IMG/VR virus record: IMGVR_UViG_3300030103_001972
Span: 1-49,687 of that record
Strand: one strand, 5' to 3'
Origin: a virus
DNA: 49,687 nt
The notes below the pieces were generated by a model, which saw only the letters and a program-made list of their open reading frames with translations, had not been told where the DNA came from and searched no databases. The first letter of the stretch is position 1. Each line of letters opens with the position of its first letter. A program made the translations under genes and the position numbers. Shown piece by piece: positions 7,024 to 16,496 of this stretch.

Positions 7024-7812
7024 ATGAGAAAATTTTTTAATGTAAAAGTTAAACCTAGAATAGTATACAATATTAACGATTTTGCCGCTGATGATGTATT
7101 ATTTGATTTTACACCTTTTGATGTTCCAAAGGGTGCTGTTGAATTAGTTAGCGGGCAAATGATGGTTAGAGTAAAATCTAATTTAAGTCAGAATGTAGGA
7201 GTTAATGATACTAATGAGTTAATATTCTGTAAAGATTTACCTGGAGGTGTTGCTCCTGGAAGTATAGGAACTCCACACGCTACGGCGGGTGGCACTGGAT
7301 ATTACCATAATCTATTAGGATCGATTCACATGTCGGGTGATCCGCTTGACGCGCTTGATTTCGTAGGTATAATATCAGCTGCAGGGGGCTTTAGTGGAGA
7401 CGGTCTACCGTTAGTTTTACAAGGAGAGCCAGACTCTGGCACAAACGTAGGATACGATAGATTATACGTTGCTGGTATACATAAAGTGGGTAGCCAACCT
7501 CAAGCATATAACTTTTACTCAGGTATACTTGTAGACGGAGCTTTTAATGCTGACGGCTCAGTTTCATCTATAAATGTTGATAACGGAGCGGGAGCTAGCG
7601 CTGGAGCGGGATTAAAACTTGATAAAGGAGATGTTCTTGAAACATCAACAGGACAAGTGCTAGGTACTGTAAAGTCTATATCTATGACTAACACTGACGA
7701 CACAATAACGTTTGAAGAACCAATAACATTAGATGGTGGACCTACTATAGCTGACAATACTATCCTTCATAATCCTCATCCAATTATGCTACAGTTTGGG
7801 TTTGAAATATAA
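7024..7812 (+). CDS. Virion-type protein ending in FGFEI
   Basis: A 262-residue beta-rich, Gly/Asp/Ser-rich protein typical of phage capsid or tail appendage subunits. No enzyme motif is evident. Features include a basic start (MRKFFNVKVKPRIVYN), Gly-rich loops (about 75-95 and 110-135) and a strand-rich C-terminal half (LKLDKGDVLET, ILHNPHPIMLQFGFEI). The last five residues, FGFEI, and the DNA around them recur at the end of the 59-residue protein at 39833. The gene sits between the holin and the packaging genes. A role as head or tail decoration is inferred from composition and context. Confidence 0.65.
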   Translation: MRKFFNVKVKPRIVYNINDFAADDVLFDFTPFDVPKGAVELVSGQMMVRVKSNLSQNVGVNDTNELIFCKDLPGGVAPGSIGTPHATAGGTGYYHNLLGSIHMSGDPLDALDFVGIISAAGGFSGDGLPLVLQGEPDSGTNVGYDRLYVAGIHKVGSQPQAYNFYSGILVDGAFNADGSVSSINVDNGAGASAGAGLKLDKGDVLETSTGQVLGTVKSISMTNTDDTITFEEPITLDGGPTIADNTILHNPHPIMLQFGFEI

Positions 7813-7841
7813 AAAATATAAATTAAATAAAATTAAATACA

Positions 7842-8114
7842 ATGGCAAAAAAAGAAAAAGTCGTTGACCTTAAACCAAAGGTTGACAAAATATCAAAAGA
7901 ACATTTAGATAGTTTACAAAAAGTAGTTAATACTATAAATGGCATACAGTTTAATATAGGTAAAATAGAAACTCAAAAACATCATTTGTTACATAACCTT
8001 GATGAAGCTCAGAAAGGTATAAAGACGATGCAGGACATGCTAGTAAAAGAATATGGCACTTATGACGTTAACTTAGAGGACGGAACTATTAACTGGCCTA
8101 AAGATGAAAAGTAA
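7842..8114 (+). CDS. Small coiled-coil protein
   Basis: A 90-residue protein, mainly one long helix with heptad-like hydrophobics (residues about 18-72, ending near MQDMLVKEYG) and a short end (YDVNLEDGTINW). The start MAKKEKVVDLKP is basic. This long helical layout is frequent among small phage proteins of unknown function and resembles prefoldin-like helical hairpins only loosely. It overlaps the next gene by 11 bases, indicating coupled translation. It may oligomerise or bind a partner; no more specific role can be supported. Confidence 0.65.
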   Translation: MAKKEKVVDLKPKVDKISKEHLDSLQKVVNTINGIQFNIGKIETQKHHLLHNLDEAQKGIKTMQDMLVKEYGTYDVNLEDGTINWPKDEK

Positions 8115-8328
8115 TATAATTAGAAAAATTACTATAGGTAAAGACTATAAAAATGATTCAATGCACTACGCCGTAGATCAAGAGGTTTACGGCGGGCATA
8201 CAATTTGTGATATAATTGAAGAAGAAGACAAGTATTCTATTTATATTAGAAAAGACAAAGTAGTTATACCTTGGAAGGATTTTAATAAAAATATGGCCAT
8301 ATCAGTTGAGTACAACTTAGAATACTAA
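8104..8328 (+). CDS. Hypothetical protein, 74 aa
   Basis: A 74-residue protein predicted to be a small beta fold (NIIRKITIGKDYKN, YAVDQEVYGGHTICDIIEE, YSIYIRKDKVVIPWKDF). It overlaps the genes on both sides (11 bases upstream, one base downstream), so it belongs to a tightly packed unit leading to the terminase. No motif is recognised. The pattern of strands and short turns could be an accessory packaging or head protein, but this is not shown by sequence. Confidence 0.6.
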   Translation: MKSNIIRKITIGKDYKNDSMHYAVDQEVYGGHTICDIIEEEDKYSIYIRKDKVVIPWKDFNKNMAISVEYNLEY

Positions 8329-8906
8329 TGAATGCTTATAAAGATTATATTATCGAGCCTGTTGGCGATAGGTATAATAACAGTGTACGAGTTAATGACA
8401 AAGAATTAATACTTAATACAGAAGTATTTAATCATCAGTATATAAATAGGTTAGCAAGAGTTATCGCTACTCCACTATTATTTCAGTCACCTTTAAAAGT
8501 AGGTGATGAAGTAATAGTACATCATAATATATTTAGAAGATGGCATGATGTTAAAGGTAGAGAAAGAAACAGTAGGTCTTACTGGAAAGAAAATAAATAT
8601 ATAGCATCAGAAGATCAAATATATTTATACAATAATAAAGCTATGCCTGGTTATAGTTTTGTTAAGCCTATAAAATCAAATAGTAAACTAGATACTAATA
8701 TAGAGCAACCTTTAATTGGTATAGTAAAGTATACTGACGGTAAATTTAAAACTAACACATTGGTTGGGTTTACACCTAATAGCGAATACGAGTTTGTTAT
8801 AAATGAAGAAAGATTATATAGGGTTATGAATAAGTTTATTACAATTAAATATGAATATCAAGGAAACGAAGAAGAATATAATCCAAGCTGGGCAAAAAGC
8901 AGTTGA
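8328..8906 (+). CDS. GroES-like beta-barrel candidate
   Basis: A 192-residue protein whose first 120 residues have the order of a co-chaperonin barrel: an opening strand (YKDYIIEPVGDR), a loop (ELILNTEVFNHQYINR) where GroES has its mobile loop, ARVIATPL, KVGDEVIVHHNIFR (compare the GroES KVGD.V.F segment) and a closing segment (IASEDQIYLYNN; compare SESDILAIV). This is a fold-level resemblance judged by eye. T4 gp31 is a known phage GroES analogue with low sequence identity. The remaining C-terminal part is of unknown type. It could be a second partner for the phage or host GroEL. Confidence 0.4.
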   Translation: MNAYKDYIIEPVGDRYNNSVRVNDKELILNTEVFNHQYINRLARVIATPLLFQSPLKVGDEVIVHHNIFRRWHDVKGRERNSRSYWKENKYIASEDQIYLYNNKAMPGYSFVKPIKSNSKLDTNIEQPLIGIVKYTDGKFKTNTLVGFTPNSEYEFVINEERLYRVMNKFITIKYEYQGNEEEYNPSWAKSS

Positions 8907-9123
8907 AGAGCTAATTAAAGTTGCTAAAGAACCTATAGTTGACAGTGACGATGACATATCAGCTGATAGATTAAAAAACGCAGCTGCTACAAAAAAGCTA
9001 GCTATATTTGATGCTTTTGAAATACTTAACCGCATAAATGAAGAAAAAAATATGCTTGAAGGTAAAGTAGAAGAAAATAAAGAAGTTAAGTTTAAAGGTT
9101 TTGCAGAAGGTAGATCTAAATGA
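8851..9123 (+). CDS. Small helical protein before terL, possible small terminase
   Basis: A 90-residue, mostly helical charged protein (residues about 1-27, then SADRLKNAAATKKLAIFDAF, then a Glu/Lys-rich helix). It overlaps the previous gene by 56 bases and the large terminase by four (ATGA). Its position immediately before terL, small size and helical make-up suggest a terminase small subunit, which recognises phage DNA and loads the packaging motor. No helix-turn-helix is clearly visible, so the assignment rests on context. Confidence 0.5.
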   Translation: MNIKETKKNIIQAGQKAVEELIKVAKEPIVDSDDDISADRLKNAAATKKLAIFDAFEILNRINEEKNMLEGKVEENKEVKFKGFAEGRSK

Positions 9124-11357
9124 AATACGAACAAAGCTTATATAAAATAGTAGAACCAATAAGGTTAAATACTATTAAAAGATTAAACAAAGGTAAGAAG
9201 TGGAAGTATGGTTATAATAAAGAAAATGACGTAGTTGTTATATCTAAAACCGGTATAGTTGGTGATATTATAGAAATACAAGGTTTACAAATAGCCTTAC
9301 CTAAACAGCCTAAAGAAGTATATAGCTGTAGTAAAGTAAAGTTAGAACAAAAGTGGAAACAGTTTCCAGCTAATGCAGCTTTTAAAAAAATTAAAACAGT
9401 ATTTGATTGGCAGGTATATCCTGACGATTTTAAAGAAGAGCATTATAGTTATATAGACGAAGAGTTTAAAAGAAGAGAAGAAGGTTTTTGGTTTATGAAT
9501 AATGGTAAGCCAACTTATATAACAGGAACACACTATATGTATTTACAATGGAGTAAAATAGATGTAGGTGCACCAGATTATAGAGAAGCTAATAGATTAT
9601 TCTTTATATTCTGGGAAGCTTGTAAAGCAGATAATAGAAGTTATGGAATGTGTTATTTAAAAAATAGACGTTCTGGTTTTTCTTTTATGAGTTCAGCTGA
9701 AACTGTTAATTTAGCTACATTAGCTAGTGATAGTAGATTTGGTATATTATCTAAAACTGGTGCTGATGCAAAGAAAATGTTTACGGACAAAGTAGTACCT
9801 ATTAGTTTAAATTATCCTTTCTTCTTCAAGCCAATACAGGACGGTATGGACCGACCAAAGTCCGAACTTGCTTACAGGGTGCCAGCAAAAAAGTTTACTC
9901 GTAAAAAAATACGTGAACGTGAAGAAATGGATGACGTTGAAGGTCTTGACACAACGATAGACTGGAAGAATACAGGTGATAATAGTTATGATGGTGAAAA
10001 GTTAAACTTACTAGTTCATGATGAAAGTGGTAAGTGGGAAAGGCCTGATAATATAAAGAATAACTGGAGAGTTACAAAAACTTGTTTGCGATTAGGTAGT
10101 AGAGTTGTTGGTAAGTGTATGATGGGTAGTACTAGTAATTCACTAGAAAAAGGTGGTGATAATTTTAAAGATTTATATAATAACTCTGATGTGACAAAGC
10201 GTAACCGTAACGGCCAAACAAAATCAGGTTTGTATTCTTTATTTATACCAATGGAATGGAACTATGAAGGATTTATAGATGAGTATGGTCAACCTGTATT
10301 TAACACGCCTGATAAACCTTCTATTGATCCACAAGGTGTTGAAATAGATTTTGGCGTAATAGACCATTGGGAAAATGAGGCTGAGGGCTTAAAAGATGAT
10401 CAAGATGCTTTAAACGAATTTTATCGCCAATTTCCTAGAACTGAAGAGCACGCATTTAGAGATGAAACTAGAAACAGTTTATTTAACCTTATAAAAATAT
10501 ACGAACAGATAGATTATAATGAAGGTAACAAAAACTCTTCAGTGTTAACGACTGGTAATTTTCAATGGGCCAATGGCAAGAAAGATACATTGGTTACTTT
10601 TAATCCAGATCCAAACGGTAGGTTTAAAATTAGTTGGGTACCAAATATAAAATTACAAAATAACGTTATATTAAAAAATGGCGTACGATATCCAGGTAAC
10701 GAGCACATGGGAGCGTTTGGTTGTGACTCATATGATATATCTGGAACGGTAGATAAAAGAGGATCTAAAGGTGCTTTGCACGGATTAACTAAGTTTTCAA
10801 TGGAAGACGCTCCAGCAAATACTTTTTTTCTTGAATATATAGCAAGGCCACAAACAGCTGAAATATTTTTTGAAGACGTTTTAATGGCATTAGTATTTTA
10901 TGGTATGCCAATATTAGCAGAGAATAATAAGCCAAGGTTATTATATTATTTAAGACGTAGAGGTTATAGAGCTTTTAGTATGAACAGGCCAGATAAAATA
11001 TGGAACAAACTATCAACAACTGAAAAAGAAGTAGGTGGTATGCCAAACTCAAGTGAAGATATAAAGCAAGCTCACGCGGCTGCTATTGAAATGTACATCA
11101 ATGACCATGTTGGTTTATTGCAAGACGGTACTTATGGCAATATGTATTTTAACGAAACTTTAAACGATTGGTCAAAGTTTAACATAAACAGAAGAACAAA
11201 GCATGATGCTTCTATAAGTACTGGGCTAGCCATAATGGCTTGCAACAGACATTTATACAGACCAAACCCAGAAACTAAAAAACAAAAACTAAACCTTAGT
11301 ATATCAAAGTATAATAATAGAGGATTTTCATCTAAGATAATTAAAAATAAAATATGA
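9120..11357 (+). CDS. terL: Terminase large subunit
   Basis: A 745-residue DNA packaging motor, ATPase plus nuclease. The ATPase half has a variant Walker A (KNRRSGFSF, residues 181-189), Walker B with the catalytic acid (LLVHDES, D301-E302) and a coupling motif (MMGSTSNS). The nuclease half shows an RNase H-type first acid (GAFGCDSYD, D536) and a late acid (RTKHDASISTG, D696). Length and the RRSGFSF variant resemble terminases of crAss-like and marine podoviruses. It overlaps the portal gene by four bases and the preceding small gene by four. Confidence 0.93.
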   Translation: MKYEQSLYKIVEPIRLNTIKRLNKGKKWKYGYNKENDVVVISKTGIVGDIIEIQGLQIALPKQPKEVYSCSKVKLEQKWKQFPANAAFKKIKTVFDWQVYPDDFKEEHYSYIDEEFKRREEGFWFMNNGKPTYITGTHYMYLQWSKIDVGAPDYREANRLFFIFWEACKADNRSYGMCYLKNRRSGFSFMSSAETVNLATLASDSRFGILSKTGADAKKMFTDKVVPISLNYPFFFKPIQDGMDRPKSELAYRVPAKKFTRKKIREREEMDDVEGLDTTIDWKNTGDNSYDGEKLNLLVHDESGKWERPDNIKNNWRVTKTCLRLGSRVVGKCMMGSTSNSLEKGGDNFKDLYNNSDVTKRNRNGQTKSGLYSLFIPMEWNYEGFIDEYGQPVFNTPDKPSIDPQGVEIDFGVIDHWENEAEGLKDDQDALNEFYRQFPRTEEHAFRDETRNSLFNLIKIYEQIDYNEGNKNSSVLTTGNFQWANGKKDTLVTFNPDPNGRFKISWVPNIKLQNNVILKNGVRYPGNEHMGAFGCDSYDISGTVDKRGSKGALHGLTKFSMEDAPANTFFLEYIARPQTAEIFFEDVLMALVFYGMPILAENNKPRLLYYLRRRGYRAFSMNRPDKIWNKLSTTEKEVGGMPNSSEDIKQAHAAAIEMYINDHVGLLQDGTYGNMYFNETLNDWSKFNINRRTKHDASISTGLAIMACNRHLYRPNPETKKQKLNLSISKYNNRGFSSKIIKNKI

Positions 11358-13732
11358 GATCAGAACATTCTATACATTTTCCATCGCAAGCAGTTAGTGA
11401 CTTAGAAAAGTTAAGTGAAGATTATGGTTTAAAAGTAGCTAGAGCAATAAAACATGAGTGGTTTTCTGGAGTAACTTCAAAATATAATACGCAGAAAAAT
11501 AACTTTCACACTCTTAGATTATACTCTAGAGGTGAACAACCTGTGCAAAAATACAAAGACGAATTATCTATTAATGGTGATCTGTCTTATTTAAATTTAG
11601 ACTGGAAGCCTGTGCCTATAGTGCCAAAGTTTGTAGATATTGTTGTTAATGGTATGGCTGAAAGAAATTATCAAATAAATTGTTTTTCGCAAGACGAGTA
11701 TGGTGTTAGTAAACGTACTGAGTATATGGAGTCTATGCTAAGAGATATAAGAGCTAAAGAGTTTGATGCTATAGTTCAACAGCAGTATGATATAGATATG
11801 AAAGAAAATAATGCTGAAGAACTTCCTGACACAGAAGAAGAATTAAAACTTCATATGCAGTTAAATTATAAACAAGGCGTTGAGCTAGCAGAAGAGCAAG
11901 CACTAAATGTTTTATTTGAAAATAGTAATTACGATTTAGTTAGAAGAAGATGTTTATATGATTTAGCTACATTAGGTATTGGTGCAACAAAAACTTCATT
12001 TAACTTTAGCAATGGAGCTAGCGCTGAGTATGTAGATCCAGCTGACTTAGTTTATTCTCATACAGAATCTCCATATTTTGAAGATATTTATTATGTTGGA
12101 GAAGTAAAAGAAATACCTATAAATGAACTTGTAAAACAATTCCCTAATTTATCTGAAGAAGATATAAAGAAAATAGCAGATAAATATACTAGACCTATAG
12201 ATTACGTAACTAACAGAGATAAAAATAAAGTTCAAGTTTTATATTTTAATTATAAAACTCATATGAACAACGTTTACAAGTTAAAGAAAGTTGGTAGTGG
12301 TGCTGAAAAAATTATAGAAAAAGACGATTCATTTAACCCTCCTGTAGAAAGTATGGACGGTAATTTTGAAAAGCTAGAAAGAGTTATTGAAACACTTTAT
12401 GAAGGAGTTTATATTATAGGTTCTGATAAAATAATTAAGTGGAGAATGATGGATAATATGATGCGAACTGATTCTAATTTTAACAAAGTTAAAATGAATT
12501 ACCAAATTGTAGCACCAAGAATGTATCAAGGTAAAATAGAATCTTTAGTTAGTAGAATAACTAGCTTTGCTGACATGATACAATTAACACATCTTAAGCT
12601 ACAACAAGTTATGTCTCGTATGGTACCAGATGGCGTTTACTTAGATGCCGATGGTTTAGCTGAAATAGATTTAGGTAATGGAACGAACTATAATCCACAA
12701 GAAGCTTTAAACATGTTCTTTCAAACTGGTAGCGTTATAGGTAGAAGTTTTACTGGAGATGGTGATATGAATCCTGGTAAAGTTCCAATACAGCAAATAA
12801 ACAATGGAGTAAACAGTGGTAAGTTGCAAAGCTTAATAACTACTTATAACTACTATTTACAAATGATACGTGACGTAACAGGTTTAAACGAAGCAAGAGA
12901 TGCTAGTACCCCAGCTAGAGATGCTTTAGTTGGCGTTCAAAAATTAGCAGCAGCAAATTCAAATACAGCAACTAGACATATACTACAGGCAATGCTATTT
13001 TTAACCGCTGAGGTTGCTGAATGTTTATCGCTGCGAGTTTCAGATATATTAGAATACTCTCCCACAAAAGAAGCTTTTGTTAGATCTTTAGGCGCTCACA
13101 ATGTTGCAACTTTAGATGAAATGAAAAACTTATATCTTCACGACTTTGGTATATTTATAGAGTTAATGCCTGACGATGAAGAAAAGCAAATGCTAGAAAA
13201 TAATATACAAGTATCTTTACAGCAAGGCTCTATAGACTTAGACGATGCTATAGATTTACGTAATGTTAGGAGCGTTAAGTTAGCTAATCAACTACTAAAA
13301 GTAAAAAGAAAAAAGAAGCAAGAAAGAGATCAGCAAATGCAACAACAAAATATACAAGCTCAATCTCAAGCTAACCAACAAGCACAGCAAGCAGCGGCTC
13401 AAGCTGAAATGCAAAAGAATCAAGCTAAAGCTCAGTCTGATGTTCAAGTAGAACAAGCAAGGTCTCAGTTTAAAACTCAGTACTTGCAAGCAGAGGTAGA
13501 AGCTAAAAAACAACTTATGTCTTATGAATTCGAACTACAGTCCAAGCTTGAAGTCATGAAGCAAAAAGTTAATAACGAGATAGAAAGTACTAGAGAGGAT
13601 AGAAGAGACAATAGAGTAAATATGCAAGCATCTCATCAAAAAGAAATGATAGACCAAAGAAGTGGGGCTAATTCACTTAAAAATTTTGAGTCGTCAGGTA
13701 ATGATACTATAACAGGGAGTGCAGGTATGTAA
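11354..13732 (+). CDS. Portal protein
   Basis: A 792-residue protein at the expected place between terL and the head genes. The portal would form the dodecameric ring through which DNA enters and leaves. It has a helical N terminus, a long central body, and a segment typical of phage portals near residues 510-545 (VTGLNEARDASTPARDALVG), followed by helical stem and crown parts. From about 650 to 745 it is a long Gln/Ala-rich helix (QQMQQQNIQAQSQANQQ), and the tail (GNDTITGSAGM) is flexible. It overlaps terL by four bases. No internal protease is seen in the reading frame. Confidence 0.88.
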   Translation: MRSEHSIHFPSQAVSDLEKLSEDYGLKVARAIKHEWFSGVTSKYNTQKNNFHTLRLYSRGEQPVQKYKDELSINGDLSYLNLDWKPVPIVPKFVDIVVNGMAERNYQINCFSQDEYGVSKRTEYMESMLRDIRAKEFDAIVQQQYDIDMKENNAEELPDTEEELKLHMQLNYKQGVELAEEQALNVLFENSNYDLVRRRCLYDLATLGIGATKTSFNFSNGASAEYVDPADLVYSHTESPYFEDIYYVGEVKEIPINELVKQFPNLSEEDIKKIADKYTRPIDYVTNRDKNKVQVLYFNYKTHMNNVYKLKKVGSGAEKIIEKDDSFNPPVESMDGNFEKLERVIETLYEGVYIIGSDKIIKWRMMDNMMRTDSNFNKVKMNYQIVAPRMYQGKIESLVSRITSFADMIQLTHLKLQQVMSRMVPDGVYLDADGLAEIDLGNGTNYNPQEALNMFFQTGSVIGRSFTGDGDMNPGKVPIQQINNGVNSGKLQSLITTYNYYLQMIRDVTGLNEARDASTPARDALVGVQKLAAANSNTATRHILQAMLFLTAEVAECLSLRVSDILEYSPTKEAFVRSLGAHNVATLDEMKNLYLHDFGIFIELMPDDEEKQMLENNIQVSLQQGSIDLDDAIDLRNVRSVKLANQLLKVKRKKKQERDQQMQQQNIQAQSQANQQAQQAAAQAEMQKNQAKAQSDVQVEQARSQFKTQYLQAEVEAKKQLMSYEFELQSKLEVMKQKVNNEIESTREDRRDNRVNMQASHQKEMIDQRSGANSLKNFESSGNDTITGSAGM

Positions 13733-13765
13733 TTCCTTATTTTTAATATTTTATAAAATTTTATT

Positions 13766-14926
13766 ATGACAGAAGAAAATAAAGAAGTTATTGAAGAAGT
13801 AACTGAAGAAAACAATGAACAACCAATAGAAGAAACTATTGAACAAGTCATTGACGAAACTAAGTTTCAAAGCGCTGGAGATGACAGCGTTATTAAAGTA
13901 GACTTAGACGCACCGCTTCCTAAAAAAGAAGAGGAAGTTGTAGAAGAACAAAAAGAAAACGTAGAAGAAGTTGTAGAAGAAGTAACTGAACAACCAGTAA
14001 TGGAAGAAGTTACTAATGAAGAAACAGTTGAAGAAGTAGCAGAAACAGTTGAAGAGGCTGTTGAAGAAGCAGAAACTACTGGAAATCCTTTACCAGAAAA
14101 AATACAAAAAGTTATAGACTTTATGGAAGAAACTGGTGGAGACTTACAAGACTACGTAAATTTAAATAGAGATCTATCAAAGTTAGATGACTCAGATGTG
14201 TTAGATGAATACTATAGAAACACTAAGTCACACTTATCTGCAGAGGAAAGAAACTTTTTACTAGAAGATAGATTTGGTATAGATGAAGAGGTTGATGACG
14301 AAAAGACTATACGAAAAAAGAAAATAGCCCTGAAAGAGCAAGTTGCCGAGGCTAAAGCCCACTTAGACAGGCAAAAGTCTAAATACTATGAAGATATTAA
14401 AGCTGGTGTTAAGCTAAGTGCTGAGCAACAAGAGGCGATTAATTTCTATCATAAATACAACGAAGATCAAGAAAGTCAGAAAAAATTATCTGAGAAAAGC
14501 AAGAGAACATTTTTAAATAAAACTGATAGTTTCTTTGGGCAAAATTTCAAAGGTTTTGAATATAATGTCGGAGACAAAAAGTATAGGTTTAACGTTAAAG
14601 ATGTCAACAGCGTAAAGAAAACTCAAAGTGATATTAATAATTTTGTCAACAAGTTTGTTGGCGAAGATAAAACAACTATTAACGACGCCGCGGGTTATCA
14701 TAAATCTTTATTTACAGCTATGAACGCTGATGCTATAGCAAAACATTTTTACGAACAAGGTAAGGCTGATGCTATAAAAGGGCAAGTAGCTAAAGATAAA
14801 AACATAAACTTAGAACCACGAAAAACGCATGGAGAAGTTCAAGCTGGTGGGATAAAAGTTAAAGTTCTTGGACAATCTGCTTCTGAAATTAAAAATAGAT
14901 CTTTTAAAATTAGAAAGAAAAATTAA
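13766..14926 (+). CDS. Scaffold-like head assembly protein
   Basis: A 386-residue protein between portal and capsid. The first 110 residues are extremely Glu/Val-rich (EEVTEENNEQPIEETIEQ type), the middle is helical and charged (about 180-255), and the C terminus is basic (RSFKIRKKN). An acidic coiled N-terminal part and a short basic C terminus that can bind capsid subunits are usual for scaffolding proteins of tailed phages, and the gene position fits. A segment at about 325-360 (AIAKHFYEQGKADAIKGQ) is probably a conserved helix. Assignment by context and composition; no protease motif is seen. Confidence 0.65.
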   Translation: MTEENKEVIEEVTEENNEQPIEETIEQVIDETKFQSAGDDSVIKVDLDAPLPKKEEEVVEEQKENVEEVVEEVTEQPVMEEVTNEETVEEVAETVEEAVEEAETTGNPLPEKIQKVIDFMEETGGDLQDYVNLNRDLSKLDDSDVLDEYYRNTKSHLSAEERNFLLEDRFGIDEEVDDEKTIRKKKIALKEQVAEAKAHLDRQKSKYYEDIKAGVKLSAEQQEAINFYHKYNEDQESQKKLSEKSKRTFLNKTDSFFGQNFKGFEYNVGDKKYRFNVKDVNSVKKTQSDINNFVNKFVGEDKTTINDAAGYHKSLFTAMNADAIAKHFYEQGKADAIKGQVAKDKNINLEPRKTHGEVQAGGIKVKVLGQSASEIKNRSFKIRKKN

Positions 14927-14944
14927 CTTTAAAAATTTATAATT

Positions 14945-16429
14945 ATGGCAATTTCAAATCCTGGAAATCTATTAAACGCTGTACCAGGACCTATACAACA
15001 GGTTTCTACAGGGAATTATATAGATTTATCCTCCAGTCAAAATGCTGGTTGGGGACAACAATATGTACCAGACTTGATGGAAAAAGAAGCTGAAGTTTTC
15101 GGACCACGAACTATTTCAGGTTTTTTAGCTCAAGTTGGTGCAGAAGAGTCTATGACTGCCGACCAAGTAGTTTGGTCTGAGCAAGGTAGATTACACTTAA
15201 CGTACACATGTACTATTAAAACTGCAGCTTCAAACTTGGTAACAATTACAGATCACATTGATACTAACGCTGCATACGTTTCTGGATCGCATGGTATTAG
15301 AAAAGGTGATACAGTTATTATAGCAAACCCAGTTGTTAATTCAACTATTAGAGGTTACGTTTCAGCAATTGATGTTGGCGCTGATGTTAATGATATTACT
15401 GTACTTCCTTACAATACTAACGATTTAGCTGATGCAGATGCTGGAACAATGGCTGATGGTAATGCTGGTTGTGTTATTATGGTTTATGGTTCTGAGTACA
15501 AAAAAGGTGATGACTATACTGGTAGCGCTAAGCACACAGCTAACGAGCCAGTATTTAAGACTTATACTAATAAGCCTATCATACTAAAAGATTACTACGA
15601 AGTATCTGGATCAGACGCTTCAAGAATCGGTTGGGTTGAGATAGCTACTGAAGCTGGACAAAGCGGTTACTTATGGTACTTAAAAGCTGAGTCTGATACA
15701 AGAGCTAGATTCAATGATTACTTAGAGATGTCAATGTTAGAAGGAGTCAAAGCTGAAAGCACTTCTACTGTTGATAACACTATATACGGAGGTGCTGAGC
15801 CTACTGGTACTCAAGGTTTATTTGCAGCTATTGAGTCTAGAGGTAACATTACTACTGGTGTAACTGGTGTTAACGCTGCTACTGATTTAGCAGAGTTTGA
15901 TGCTATACTAGCTGAGTTTGACAAGCAAGGTGCTATTGAAGAATACATGATGTTTGTTAACAGATCAACTAGCTTAGCTATCGATGACATGCTTGCTTCA
16001 ATGAATAAAATGGGAGCTGGCGGTACTTCATATGGTGTATTTGAAAACGATGCAGACATGGCTTTAAATTTAGGTTTCTCAGGTTTCCGAAGAGGTTCTT
16101 ATGACTTCTACAAATCTGACTTTAGATACTTAAATGACAAAGGCACTAGAGGATCAATTAACGACGCTGATACTGTAAACGCTATTCGTGGTGTTATGAT
16201 ACCAGCTGGTGTTACTACTGTTTATGACCAACAAATGGGTAAAAACATGAAGAGACCTTTCTTGCACGTTAGATATAGAGCTTCTCAAACTGATGACCGA
16301 AGAATGAAAACTTGGGTTACTGGTTCAGTAGGTGCTGCTACATCTGCATTAGATGCAATGCAATTACATATGTTATCAGAAAGATGTTTAATCACTCAAG
16401 GTGCAAACAACTTTATGTTAATGAAGTAA
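14945..16429 (+). CDS. Major capsid protein
   Basis: A 494-residue protein following portal and scaffold-like genes. The start (MAISNPGNLLNAVPGPIQQV) and the region DLMEKEAEVFGPRT...VWSEQGRLHL are of the type seen in capsid proteins of many marine podovirus-like phages. A strand-rich insertion (about 90-175) carries Gly/Asp loops, and the second half has the long helix and A-domain strands expected of an HK97-like fold, ending LMLSERCLITQGANNFMLMK. No cleavage site or prohead protease was found. A strong terminator follows, consistent with a highly expressed gene ending a transcript. Confidence 0.88.
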   Translation: MAISNPGNLLNAVPGPIQQVSTGNYIDLSSSQNAGWGQQYVPDLMEKEAEVFGPRTISGFLAQVGAEESMTADQVVWSEQGRLHLTYTCTIKTAASNLVTITDHIDTNAAYVSGSHGIRKGDTVIIANPVVNSTIRGYVSAIDVGADVNDITVLPYNTNDLADADAGTMADGNAGCVIMVYGSEYKKGDDYTGSAKHTANEPVFKTYTNKPIILKDYYEVSGSDASRIGWVEIATEAGQSGYLWYLKAESDTRARFNDYLEMSMLEGVKAESTSTVDNTIYGGAEPTGTQGLFAAIESRGNITTGVTGVNAATDLAEFDAILAEFDKQGAIEEYMMFVNRSTSLAIDDMLASMNKMGAGGTSYGVFENDADMALNLGFSGFRRGSYDFYKSDFRYLNDKGTRGSINDADTVNAIRGVMIPAGVTTVYDQQMGKNMKRPFLHVRYRASQTDDRRMKTWVTGSVGAATSALDAMQLHMLSERCLITQGANNFMLMK

Positions 16430-16441
16430 GACTATTTATTT

Positions 16442-16476
16442 ATAAGGGCGGTCTAGTATCGCCCTTATATTTTTTT
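16442..16476 (+). terminator. Intrinsic terminator after the capsid gene
   Basis: ATAAGGGCG (16442-16450) pairs perfectly with CGCCCTTAT (16460-16468) around a 9-base loop, and a T-rich tract (ATTTTTTT, 16469-16476) follows 13 bases after the capsid stop codon. This is a textbook rho-independent terminator on the plus strand, set between the capsid gene and the next gene. Confidence 0.88.
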
Positions 16477-16496
16477 AATTTTTATTATATTATATT

